NCBI GenBank assembly: GCA_016779935.1
Contig: JADHMQ010000011.1
Coordinates: 1-63,790, forward strand
Source: Flavobacteriales bacterium
Lineage (GTDB): Bacteria; Bacteroidota; Bacteroidia; Flavobacteriales; UBA7312
DNA length: 63,790 nt
Direction: 5' to 3'
Below, piece after piece: positions 48,514 to 56,786 of the stretch; position 1 is the stretch's first letter; the number at the start of each line of letters is the position of its first letter. Under the pieces are notes generated by a model. It saw nothing but the letters and a program-made list of their open reading frames with translations, had not been told where the DNA came from and did not search any database. The position numbers and the translations under genes were made by a program.

Positions 48514-50063
48514 TCAGTAATATTTCGGATTGGGTTTCCAGTACAGCCATTTGGAAAAGAAATGCCAAGTAATGTGCTAATTGTAGGCGCTATATCGCTA
48601 ATTGAAATGTATTCGTCAGAAAGGCCATGTTTAATGCTTTTACCCCAGAATAATAAGGGTACGTGCGTGTCATAACTAAAACATGAGCCGTGTGTGGTAC
48701 CCGTTGGAGAGTTCCATTCAATCCACCCTGAATTTAAGGCTATAACTACATCCCCAGAACGTTTTTGATTAAAGCCTTTTTGTATAAAGGAATGAAAACT
48801 ATTTTGGTATTCGTTATTGTGAAGCTGATGAGCAGTGTAAGTGTACTGAACGCCATCAACATTAAGTAAAAAGTCGGCAGCAACTTGCTGTACTTCATAA
48901 TGGCTTAATTTACTTTCTTCAATCAATTTTCGATTTAGGAAAAACTGTTGATTAGAATATTTCAGCACCCAATTTTCTTCGCCAAATCGTTTAGAAAGAT
49001 GAGCGTTTAATTGGGTGGTTAAATCAGAAGCATTAAAGTAACCGGCTGGTATTTTTCTTTTCTTTAATTCATTTGGAACACTTACTACACCATGATCTGA
49101 AGTTAAAAATACAAGCGCATTTTCTTTACCAACAGTTGAGTTGATATATTGGATAATTTCTGCAATATCTTTATCAAGTTTAATGTAGGTGTCAACTAAT
49201 TCTTGAGCATGCGGCCCAAACTGATGACCTATGTAGTCTGTTGATGAAAAACTAACAGACAATACATCCGTTATATTATCTTTTCCTAATTCTTCACTTT
49301 TCATCAACTCAATAGCTAAATCTTTGAGGTAAGTATTGCCTTGAGGAGTGCTTTTTACAGATGAAGGCCCTCTGCTTGCCAGCAAACTGTCCATGGGGTA
49401 GCCAAAGCCTTTACCTTTCCATGCTCCTTTGAAATAGCTTGTAGCAGGTTTGTCTTGTTGAAATTGCAACAACCATTCGGGAAGTTGTTCATAGTAGTAA
49501 GAACTTGAAATCCACTCTCCACTTTTACCCATCCAAAAGGCACCATTGGCCATATGCCCAGCAGGTAAAATAGCTCCTCTATCTTTTATTGAAATACCAA
49601 AAACTTTGGATTCAGGACTAAACAATTTTAGCTCATCACCAAATGTAGTAGTCAACATTCGGTGAGGTGACATCTTACCAGCTGCTGATTCCACATCAAT
49701 ATGGTTTTCACAATCGCAAACAGTGGTAGAATTACCATCTCCAGCACAGTAGACTGAAAGTCCATCCGCTTTATTATACCAGTTGTTTCCTATGATACCG
49801 TGAACAGACGGAGTAGTACCTGTGAATATACTTGCATGTCCAGGTCCTGTATAAGTAGGGGTATAGTTGTAATGTGTGTTTCTTAAAAAATAACCTTCAT
49901 TGACAAGTTTTTTGAAACCATCATCTTGAAACTGATTCCAAAATCGGTAGATGTAATCATAACGCATTTGGTCTACTACAATTCCAACAACGAGTTTAGG
50001 CTTTTCTTGTGCTTGTGTAATTCCACTTGAAAGTATTAAAGCTATGATTAAGATTTTCTTCAC
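48510..50063 (-). CDS. pafA: PafA-type alkaline phosphatase family protein
   Basis: A 517-residue secreted phosphatase with a Sec signal peptide (KKILIIALILSSGITQAQ). The metal-binding Asp is in 'VGIVVDQMRYDYIYRFW' near residue 30; the nucleophile Thr is in 'YTGPGHASIFTG' near residue 72; metal-binding 'DYIGHQFGPHA' and 'LTSDHGVVSVP' follow. PafA-type enzymes hydrolyse phosphomonoesters and are phosphate-insensitive in flavobacteria. Start is GTG 50063, overlapping the stop of the 50-residue protein gene (GTGA). Confidence 0.9.
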   Translation of the reverse strand: MKKILIIALILSSGITQAQEKPKLVVGIVVDQMRYDYIYRFWNQFQDDGFKKLVNEGYFLRNTHYNYTPTYTGPGHASIFTGTTPSVHGIIGNNWYNKADGLSVYCAGDGNSTTVCDCENHIDVESAAGKMSPHRMLTTTFGDELKLFSPESKVFGISIKDRGAILPAGHMANGAFWMGKSGEWISSSYYYEQLPEWLLQFQQDKPATSYFKGAWKGKGFGYPMDSLLASRGPSSVKSTPQGNTYLKDLAIELMKSEELGKDNITDVLSVSFSSTDYIGHQFGPHAQELVDTYIKLDKDIAEIIQYINSTVGKENALVFLTSDHGVVSVPNELKKRKIPAGYFNASDLTTQLNAHLSKRFGEENWVLKYSNQQFFLNRKLIEESKLSHYEVQQVAADFLLNVDGVQYTYTAHQLHNNEYQNSFHSFIQKGFNQKRSGDVVIALNSGWIEWNSPTGTTHGSCFSYDTHVPLLFWGKSIKHGLSDEYISISDIAPTISTLLGISFPNGCTGNPIRNITE

Positions 50064-50212
50064 TGTTTTAATTTTAGATTAATTTGATATGCAAAAATAG
50101 AAAGAATGACAGCAACAATAACATCTGCAATTGGCGGAACAGATTCCCAGATGTAATTCCAACATATGACTAAAACAAGCCAAACAAACCAAACTAGATT
50201 AAATTGCTTCAT
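50060..50212 (-). CDS. Small (50-residue) two-span membrane protein
   Basis: A 50-residue gene fills what would otherwise be a gap between PAP2 and pafA. It encodes two hydrophobic helices (about residues 5-21 and 28-43) separated by 'YIWESVPPIAD'. Its ATG overlaps the PAP2 stop (ATGA at 50209-50212) and its stop TGA overlaps the GTG of pafA (50060-50063). Coupling on both sides is strong evidence that it is real. I do not recognise a family. It could be a small partner of either neighbour. Confidence 0.78.
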   Translation of the reverse strand: MKQFNLVWFVWLVLVICWNYIWESVPPIADVIVAVILSIFAYQINLKLKQ

Positions 50213-50751
50213 TTTTTTGTTAGATAAGTATGTAACTTAACGGTTAACAAAGCTACAAAAGTTCCCCATAGCATTCCACCAATTATATCAATAGGGTAGT
50301 GAACGCCTACATATACTCTACTATAGGAGACTAATACTGCCCAAAAAAAGAGAAGTAGAAATAGGCTTTTCTTTTCTAAGAGTTTTCCAATTATTATTGC
50401 CAGTCCAAAGACATTGGAAGCGTGTGAGGAAATAAAACCAAATTTACCACCACAGCCTTCAGTTACTAAGCGAACATTTTCTAATGCGTAGCATGGACGT
50501 AATCGTTCGAAATTATTTTTAAAAAGGTGTACGCTTCCCATGTCACAAAGAAGAATAACAAAGCCAATAGCTGCAAAAATCCAGATGCTTTCTCTCTTTT
50601 TTTCTCTAATAATTAGTAGTACTAAAAGTAAGTAGAGTGGTATCCAAGAGAGTTTATGCGTTGTAAAGAGCATGAAAGCGTCCCAGCTTTCTCTACCCGA
50701 TTGATTAATCAGATAAAACCAATCTTTGTCAAGTTCAAGAAGCCAATCCAT
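50209..50751 (-). CDS. PAP2-family phosphatase
   Basis: A 180-residue membrane phosphatase with five or six hydrophobic spans. The three-part PAP2 active-site motif is present: 'KNNFERLRPCYALE' near residue 75, 'FISSHASNVFGL' near residue 106 and 'SYSRVYVGVHYPIDIIGG' near residue 143. It likely dephosphorylates a lipid phosphate or undecaprenyl pyrophosphate. It follows obgE with no gap (TAA then ATG) and overlaps the 50-residue gene by four bases. Confidence 0.92.
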   Translation of the reverse strand: MDWLLELDKDWFYLINQSGRESWDAFMLFTTHKLSWIPLYLLLVLLIIREKKRESIWIFAAIGFVILLCDMGSVHLFKNNFERLRPCYALENVRLVTEGCGGKFGFISSHASNVFGLAIIIGKLLEKKSLFLLLFFWAVLVSYSRVYVGVHYPIDIIGGMLWGTFVALLTVKLHTYLTKK

Positions 50752-51750
50752 TTAGGAAGTTAATTTTTTCCAAATTAAATCTTTGAGTTCTACTAGTCCT
50801 TGCTGGGCTACTGAAGAAATAAAAATACTTTCAATGTCTTTCGGTAGTTCATTAGATATTTCTTCTTTAAGTTCATCATCAAGCATATCAGATTTACTTA
50901 TGGCAAGGATTTTGTCTTTATCTAGTAATTCAGGATTATATTTTTCAAGTTCACCTAGTAAGATGTGGTAATCTTTAGCAATATCATTGCTATCAGCGGG
51001 CACTAAAAACAGTAAAGTTGAATTACGTTCAATATGTCTTAAAAAGCGTAAGCCCAAGCCCTTTCCTTCAGCAGCACCTTCAATTATTCCAGGGATATCT
51101 GCCATTATAAATGAGCGATCATCTCGATAAGAAACTATTCCAAGATTTGGCACTAAAGTGGTAAATGGATAATTAGCAATTTCAGGTTTTGCAGCAGAAA
51201 TTACAGATAGCAGAGTGGATTTTCCAGCATTCGGAAAACCTACAAGTCCAACATCTGCTAAAACTTTAAGTTCTAGAATAAACCAATCTTCTAGTGAGTC
51301 AATGCCTGGTTGAGCATAACGTGGCGTTTGGTTTGTTGATGATTTAAAATGTACATTTCCTTTTCCGCCTTTTCCGCCCTCAAGGAGTATTCTTTCTTCA
51401 TTATGTTCTGTAATTTCGAATAATACTTCACCAGTTTCAGCATGTTTGGCAACTGTCCCAAGAGGGACTTGAAGTAATTTACTTTGTCCATCTTTTCCAA
51501 TTCGATTATTTCCGCTTCCTGAACCTCCATGTTCAGCGAAAAGATGTTTTTGGTATTTCAAGTGTAGCAATGTCCACATTTGGTCATTTCCCTGAATGAT
51601 AATATGTCCACCACGACCTCCATCACCTCCGTCAGGACCTCCTTTAGCTGTAGTCCTATCTCTAAGAAAGTGAGTTGAGCCAGCCCCTCCTTTACCAGAA
51701 CGGCAAAAGATTTTAACATAGTCAACAAAGTTGGAGTTTTTTACTTTCAT
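50752..51750 (-). CDS. obgE: GTPase ObgE/CgtA
   Basis: A 332-residue Obg GTPase with the glycine-rich Obg fold in the first 157 residues ('[16 protein letters not shown]', '[16 protein letters not shown]') and a G domain: '[16 protein letters not shown]' near residue 160, '[16 protein letters not shown]' near 208 and 'ISKSDML' near 282. It takes part in late 50S ribosome assembly and stress control. The C-terminal OCT domain is absent, as in many Bacteroidota. Its ATG overlaps the adk stop by one base. Confidence 0.96.
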   Translation of the reverse strand: MKVKNSNFVDYVKIFCRSGKGGAGSTHFLRDRTTAKGGPDGGDGGRGGHIIIQGNDQMWTLLHLKYQKHLFAEHGGSGSGNNRIGKDGQSKLLQVPLGTVAKHAETGEVLFEITEHNEERILLEGGKGGKGNVHFKSSTNQTPRYAQPGIDSLEDWFILELKVLADVGLVGFPNAGKSTLLSVISAAKPEIANYPFTTLVPNLGIVSYRDDRSFIMADIPGIIEGAAEGKGLGLRFLRHIERNSTLLFLVPADSNDIAKDYHILLGELEKYNPELLDKDKILAISKSDMLDDELKEEISNELPKDIESIFISSVAQQGLVELKDLIWKKLTS

Positions 51751-52322
51751 TATAAATTATCAATAGCTATACACAACTTAGAATTGATTTCTTCGATTGT
51801 ACCTACACCTTCAATAGATTGTAATTTGAGTTGATTGTTGTAGTATTCTTTTAGTGGAGCTGTTTTGTTGTTGTATTCGTTGATTCGATTTCTGATGATA
51901 GATTCATTTGCATCATCAGCACGCCCACTACTTTTTCCTCTTTCCAATAAACGCTTGGTGAGTTCATCATCATCGACATCAAGAGATAATATTGTTGTAA
52001 TAGAGGTGTTTAAATCAGATAGCATATTATCAAGAGATTCTGCCTGAGCTGTAGTTCTAGGGAAACCATCGAAAATAAAGCCTGTTGCTTCTAAATTATC
52101 TTCTAAGATTGACTGAATCATTTTAATGACAACGTCGTCAGGCACTAAATCGCCTCTGTCCATAATGCTTTTGGCTTGTAAACCGAGTTCACTTCCTTTT
52201 GCAATTTCACCTCTTAGAATGTCTCCTGTCGAAAGGTGGATAAGCGAATACTTATCAATCAGTAATTGGGATTGTGTTCCTTTTCCTGCACCAGGAGGTC
52301 CAAACAAGACAATATTTAACAT
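51750..52322 (-). CDS. adk: Adenylate kinase
   Basis: A 190-residue short-type adenylate kinase (no zinc-binding LID insert). The P-loop '[16 protein letters not shown]' is near residue 6, the AMP-binding 'HLSTGDILR' near 32, '[15 protein letters not shown]' near 80 and the LID region '[14 protein letters not shown]' near 119. It balances AMP, ADP and ATP. It starts two bases after the hpt stop and overlaps the obgE start by one base. Confidence 0.97.
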   Translation of the reverse strand: MLNIVLFGPPGAGKGTQSQLLIDKYSLIHLSTGDILRGEIAKGSELGLQAKSIMDRGDLVPDDVVIKMIQSILEDNLEATGFIFDGFPRTTAQAESLDNMLSDLNTSITTILSLDVDDDELTKRLLERGKSSGRADDANESIIRNRINEYNNKTAPLKEYYNNQLKLQSIEGVGTIEEINSKLCIAIDNL

Positions 52323-52324
52323 AG

Positions 52325-52852
52325 TTAAGAATTTTTGAGTTTGTAAATTTGTGTTAAAGTTCGTCCTAATTCTTCATAATCCAATCCATATCCAACAACA
52401 AAATGGTTAGGAATTTCTTTTCCTACAAAGTCAATTGGTATTTCTTTAGAATACACATCAGGTTTTAGTAATAGACTAGCGATGTGAATTTTACTAGGAT
52501 TTTCTTTGGATAATCGATTGTACAAATATTCCAATGTATTGCCAGTATCTACAATATCTTCGATTATAACAATTGTTCTATCTTTCAAATTCATTGGCAC
52601 ACCCATTATATCTTTAATCTCTCCTGAACTCTGAGTGCCTTCATAGGATTTGATTTGCATAAATGTTATTTCAGAATCAAAAGAAAGTGCTTTAAGTAAA
52701 TCGGAAGCAAATAGAAAAGAACCTTTCAAAACAATTATAAAAAGTGGATTCTCATTTTTGAGAATATCCATTTCCTTTGCTACTTGACTAACAATATTTT
52801 GAATGTCTTCTTGTTCAAGGAATGGTTCGAAGGTTTTATCGAGTATTTGCAC
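52325..52852 (-). CDS. hpt: Hypoxanthine phosphoribosyltransferase
   Basis: A 175-residue purine salvage enzyme. The PRPP-binding motif 'VIIEDIVDTGNTLEYLYNRL' is near residue 92, the N-terminal 'FIIVLKGSFLFASDLLKAL' near 38, and the C-terminal 'PIDFVGKEIPNHFVVGYGLDY' region is complete. It forms IMP or GMP from free base and PRPP. It heads the long minus-strand operon and lies divergent to purE, another purine gene, about 96 bases away. Confidence 0.95.
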   Translation of the reverse strand: MQILDKTFEPFLEQEDIQNIVSQVAKEMDILKNENPLFIIVLKGSFLFASDLLKALSFDSEITFMQIKSYEGTQSSGEIKDIMGVPMNLKDRTIVIIEDIVDTGNTLEYLYNRLSKENPSKIHIASLLLKPDVYSKEIPIDFVGKEIPNHFVVGYGLDYEELGRTLTQIYKLKNS

Positions 52853-52948
52853 TATTTATACAATTAGTCTGCGAATTTACAATAAAACTAGGATTTTATT
52901 TTAACAACTTTTTTAAATTCGCAGCATTAAATTATAACAACACAAATT

Positions 52949-53461
52949 ATGAAAGCAGTAGTAAGTATCATTATGGGGAGTACATCTGATATGCCAGTTA
53001 TGCGAAAAGCAGCAGACTTCCTTAATTCAATGAAAATCCCATTTGAAATAAACGCTTTGTCGGCACACCGTGTTCCCGAAAAAGTAGAAGAATTTGCCTC
53101 AAATGCACATGCCAATGGCATTAAGGTAATTATTGCTGGCGCTGGTGGTGCTGCTCACTTGCCAGGTGTTGTTGCTGCTTTTGCTACAGTTCCAGTAATT
53201 GGTGTTCCCTGCCGTTCATCTATTTCTATTGACGGATGGGATAGCATCCTCTCAATCCTTCAAATGCCTCCTGGAATTCCAGTTGCAACAGTTGGACTAG
53301 ATGCAGCTTACAATGCTGGGATTTTAGCAGGACAAATCTTATCTACTTCAGATGAAGAGCTTCATGCTAGAATGGTAGAGTTCAAAATGAACATGAAACA
53401 AAAAATTGTAAAAGCTAACCAAGATTTAGCAAGCGAAAAGTTTGAATTTAGAGTTCAGTAG
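52949..53461 (+). CDS. purE: N5-carboxyaminoimidazole ribonucleotide mutase
   Basis: A 170-residue class I PurE. The substrate-binding motif 'SIIMGSTSDMPVMRKAADFL' is at the N terminus; the active-site 'NALSAHRVPEKV' is near residue 38; 'IAGAGGAAHLPGVVAAFATVPVIGVP' in two segments and 'SILQMPPGIPVATVGLDAA' follow. It rearranges N5-CAIR to CAIR in purine synthesis. PurK is not adjacent. A strong terminator follows, so it is expressed alone. Confidence 0.97.
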   Translation: MKAVVSIIMGSTSDMPVMRKAADFLNSMKIPFEINALSAHRVPEKVEEFASNAHANGIKVIIAGAGGAAHLPGVVAAFATVPVIGVPCRSSISIDGWDSILSILQMPPGIPVATVGLDAAYNAGILAGQILSTSDEELHARMVEFKMNMKQKIVKANQDLASEKFEFRVQ

Positions 53462-53489
53462 TCGATTTCAACTTTATATAATTTTTACA

Positions 53490-53522
53490 AAGCCTCTGCT
53501 AATACAGCAGAGGCTTTTTTTT
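53490..53522 (+). terminator. Intrinsic terminator after purE
   Basis: AAGCCTCTGCT (53490-53500) and AGCAGAGGCTT (53506-53516) form an 11-base stem with a five-base loop (AATAC), followed by a run of T. One of the strongest hairpin terminators in the window. Confidence 0.95.
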
Positions 53523-53738
53523 GACTAATTCAAAAATATTTTTTGATAAGTCAGCTTATGAATATGATAACTTTCTAATTTTTTAGGGTGAAAGCTTATT
53601 TGCGTAATTATGTGAAAAATATAAAATACTTAAAGATATGATGGTATTAAAGTTATTGAATCGCATGAATTTTTTAATGATAACTATTCTGCCTTTTCTT
53701 TACAACTGGCAAGAAGGGACACAGTAGAAAGTATTTTA

Positions 53739-54080
53739 GTGCTGCTTAATCTTGATGAAAAATTTGAAGTCATAAGAATTGACAATGATATACATTTTGT
53801 CGATCTAAGTGGTAATAATAAGGTTGAATTAGTGGATAATGATGGTAGTCTTTCACACAAAATTGAGTCAAACAAAAAAAGAGAAAAAATAGTGTTTAAA
53901 TGCAATGGTTCTTGTTGTTTTTTCTCTCAAATAACCGATACTCATTTAGCTGTGTTTGCCCAGATGCTAGAGACGTTACAATATCTACAGGTGAAAATTG
54001 AAATGTTACAATTAAAAGAGGAGGGCGATAGTACCAAAGAGAGCAGTCTTGTTAATGATAATAGAGTTCATAATCTCTGA
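53739..54080 (+). CDS. Hypothetical acidic protein, start uncertain
   Basis: The frame has a GTG start at 53739 giving 113 residues, but it stays open back to 53634 with sensible sequence ('VIESHEFFNDNYSAFSLQLA', then 'RRDTVESILV') and no start codon. An ATG at 53638 lies in another frame, so a one-base frameshift near 53640-53645 may have removed the natural start. No family is recognised. It contains a 'CNGSCCFFSQ' cysteine cluster and a helical C-terminal half. It sits alone between purE and an outer-membrane gene pair. Confidence 0.5.
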   Translation: MLLNLDEKFEVIRIDNDIHFVDLSGNNKVELVDNDGSLSHKIESNKKREKIVFKCNGSCCFFSQITDTHLAVFAQMLETLQYLQVKIEMLQLKEEGDSTKESSLVNDNRVHNL

Positions 54081-54115
54081 AATATTTAATACCTTAGGCT
54101 TTCATTATTTTAGCT

Positions 54116-54874
54116 ATGAAAGCCATCTTGCTTTGCCTGTATTTTACAGTATTTAGTTGCGTATTATATGCACAATCCACTCTTATAGAAGGTCAATCTG
54201 TAATAGGAAAAGGATTGTGGTCTCATAATTGTGCTGGTATAAGTCACTCTTCAAATTACGCTCTTGGTGTTTCCAACACCTATGCTTTTGGATTAAGTGA
54301 ATTGTCAACTTCAAAATTAGCAGTGGTCGGCCCTTTAAATTTTGGAGTAATTGGGGCTAGCTGGATAAATTCAGGAGATTATATATACAATGAAAATGAA
54401 ATAGCACTTTCATTTGCCCGATACTTTTCATCAGCCTTTCAGCTTGGAATGAGAATGAGAGTTAATTCAATTTCTATACATTCTGAAAATCGATCTTCTT
54501 TCATTGCTGATATTGGTATGCAGTCGTCAATCAGTGAGAAAATTTCATTTGGAGTGCAGTTAAAAAACCCTTTGAGAGCAGAATTGCAAACTACTTCTTT
54601 AGATATAGGCTTTGCCTATTGGCTTTCAAAAAAAGCAGCATTATTTCTTTCGGCTCGAAAAGAATCAGATTTGCCTACTTCAGTGATACTGCATGTCAAT
54701 TATACAATTTTAGAAAAAGTATCTATTCAAGGAGCTGTATCAAACACTGCTTTTTTTAATCGTTTCGGACTAGCTTATAAATTGAAAAACATATCCTTAG
54801 AAGCTTTTCTATCTCATCATTCTTATTTGGGTTTTAGTCCTCAAGTTGGAATTTCATATTCTTTTAGAAAATGA
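54116..54874 (+). CDS. Predicted outer-membrane beta-barrel protein
   Basis: A 252-residue protein with a Sec signal peptide (MKAILLCLYFTVFSCVLYAQ) and alternating hydrophobic/polar beta strands to the end ('QVGISYSFRK', terminal aromatic-rich strand). The pattern 'GVIGASWINSGDYIYNENEIALSFARY' (read in two segments) resembles the PorV/PorQ-like outer-membrane family. No function can be assigned. The next gene, a barrel with HhH motifs, overlaps it by four bases (ATGA at 54871-54874), so the two are made together. Confidence 0.65.
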   Translation: MKAILLCLYFTVFSCVLYAQSTLIEGQSVIGKGLWSHNCAGISHSSNYALGVSNTYAFGLSELSTSKLAVVGPLNFGVIGASWINSGDYIYNENEIALSFARYFSSAFQLGMRMRVNSISIHSENRSSFIADIGMQSSISEKISFGVQLKNPLRAELQTTSLDIGFAYWLSKKAALFLSARKESDLPTSVILHVNYTILEKVSIQGAVSNTAFFNRFGLAYKLKNISLEAFLSHHSYLGFSPQVGISYSFRK

Positions 54875-56751
54875 AAAAAATCCTTTTAATGATTCTCATT
54901 TGTAACTGTGTTTACGCTCAAGAATTACCAGAGGCATTGGCTTTTTATTTGGAAAATGAAAATGTAGACGAAAGTGAACTTTCTTTTCTATACGAGGTTT
55001 TGGAATCTCCCATTAATCAAAATGATTGTTCTATTGACGATTTATTGCAACTGCCATTTGTAACTAAAGAAGAAGCAATCTCAATTATAAAATATAGAGA
55101 GTCCAAAACATTGTTTCGTTCAGTGTATGAATTGCAAGCGATTAATGACTTAAAAAGAAATACAATTAGTTTATTGTTTGAATGTGTAAGTGTCGAGCCA
55201 AAATCAGCTGAGGTAAAAAAATTACGCCATCAATTAATTGCTCTTTACCAAAGTTTTTTGGAGGATCAGATAGAATTTTCTGACGGAACCTTTATTGGAA
55301 ATAAAAGCAAATATAACTTAAGGTATAAGGGTAGTTATAAAAATGTGAATTTTGGCTTTGTTAACGAAAAAGATGCTGGTGAAAAACACTTTGATTTTAA
55401 CTCTTTCCATTTAAATGTTAAAAAAAGAAATACACATCTTTTTATTGGAGATTATCAACTTTCATTGGGGCAAGGATTGTTAAATTATCAGGGGTTTAGC
55501 TTTGGAAAGTCAGCAAATGTATTGAATACATTTAAAAGAAGTCCTACCTTTCGTTCACATACTTCAACTCGAGAAAGTCACTTTTACAGAGGGTTAGCAA
55601 TTGAACAAAAATATAAGAGATGGAAATGGTCTTCCTGGCTTTCTTACAAAGAAATTGATGCTAATTATGATGAAACATCACAGTTGATAACGTCTTTAAG
55701 TGATGTAGGCTTGCACAGAACACTAACTGAGATAGAAAATAAACATCAACTTCTTCAAAAAACATTTGGAAGTCGGCTATCCTTTCAAAAAAGCCGCTTC
55801 AATTCTTCAGTTTATTTTAATTATCAAGATTGGGATAAACCTATAAAAGTTCTCAAAGATACTCTTGAAAATTCACTTTCTGTTGCAGCGGATTATTCCA
55901 TTACAATTAAAAATATGTACTTGTTTGGCGAAATGAGCCTAGCACAACATTCGTTTTCATGTTTGTCTGGAATGACAATAAATCTATCACGAAATTTATC
56001 ATATGCTTTGCTATATAGAAATTATCCCTCAGATTACTACTCTTGGGAATCGAACGCCTTTTCTGAGCAATCCACTATTAGAAATGAAAGAGGATTATAT
56101 TCGGCAATAAATCTTGATTTATCAAAAAAATGGAACTTATCATCTTATTCAGATTATTATTATTTTCCTGAAAAGAGTTATTATACGGATGTTCCTTTAA
56201 GAGGTAAAGACCACAACATTCAACTAAAGTATAAAGCATCAAAAAAGCATCAAGCTTTGGCACGAATAAATTGGGAGTCAAAAACTACAAATCAAAATGA
56301 TGAAATAGGGCTTGATGTTATTGAAGAATCGTCTTCCATGAAGATTCTTGCACAACTAAATTTTAAACTCAATGATTTTTCATTTAAAAGTCGTTCATCA
56401 TGGAGTATGTCAGAAAACGATTGGGGGTATTTGATTTTCTATGATGTAAAATATAAACCCTTAGAAAGTAATTGGTCATGTTCAATGAGGTATCTTTTAT
56501 TTGATACTCCAAATTATTCGACAAGAATTTACGTCTATGAACCCGATGTGTTATACTCCTTTTCTGTTCCAGCGTTTTATGGTGAAGGACAAAGAATTAT
56601 TGGGCTTCTAAAGTATAAACTTAACAAACAGTTAACCCTTAACTTTAAGGTTGCACAAACGCTTTATTACGATAATACGTCCATTCGTTCAAGAAGTATC
56701 GAAGGCGATAGATTGACTGATTTTAAGATATTAGTTAAATATGTAATGTAA
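54871..56751 (+). CDS. Outer-membrane barrel protein with ComEA-like HhH domain
   Basis: A 626-residue protein: signal peptide (residues 1-16), then two helix-hairpin-helix-like motifs in the next about 90 residues ('SIDDLLQLPFVTKEEAISII' at 54-73 and 'RSVYELQAINDLKRNTISLL' at about 83-102), then a long beta-rich region to the C terminus ('RLTDFKILVKYVM') with features of a large outer-membrane barrel. The HhH pair matches the DNA-binding ComEA family; the barrel part is unusual for it. It may bind or move DNA at the outer membrane; that is inference. It overlaps the preceding barrel gene. Confidence 0.7.
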   Translation: MKKILLMILICNCVYAQELPEALAFYLENENVDESELSFLYEVLESPINQNDCSIDDLLQLPFVTKEEAISIIKYRESKTLFRSVYELQAINDLKRNTISLLFECVSVEPKSAEVKKLRHQLIALYQSFLEDQIEFSDGTFIGNKSKYNLRYKGSYKNVNFGFVNEKDAGEKHFDFNSFHLNVKKRNTHLFIGDYQLSLGQGLLNYQGFSFGKSANVLNTFKRSPTFRSHTSTRESHFYRGLAIEQKYKRWKWSSWLSYKEIDANYDETSQLITSLSDVGLHRTLTEIENKHQLLQKTFGSRLSFQKSRFNSSVYFNYQDWDKPIKVLKDTLENSLSVAADYSITIKNMYLFGEMSLAQHSFSCLSGMTINLSRNLSYALLYRNYPSDYYSWESNAFSEQSTIRNERGLYSAINLDLSKKWNLSSYSDYYYFPEKSYYTDVPLRGKDHNIQLKYKASKKHQALARINWESKTTNQNDEIGLDVIEESSSMKILAQLNFKLNDFSFKSRSSWSMSENDWGYLIFYDVKYKPLESNWSCSMRYLLFDTPNYSTRIYVYEPDVLYSFSVPAFYGEGQRIIGLLKYKLNKQLTLNFKVAQTLYYDNTSIRSRSIEGDRLTDFKILVKYVM

Positions 56752-56756
56752 ATTTT

Positions 56757-56764
56757 TATATTTG
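56757..56764 (+). promoter_or_regulatory. -7 box (TATATTTG) of the acyl-CoA ligase gene
   Basis: TATATTTG matches TAnnTTTG, five bases after the HhH-barrel stop and 22 bases before the ligase ATG. It suggests the ligase has its own promoter rather than being in the outer-membrane operon. Confidence 0.5.
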
Positions 56765-56786
56765 GGGAAATCAAATTAAAATACCT

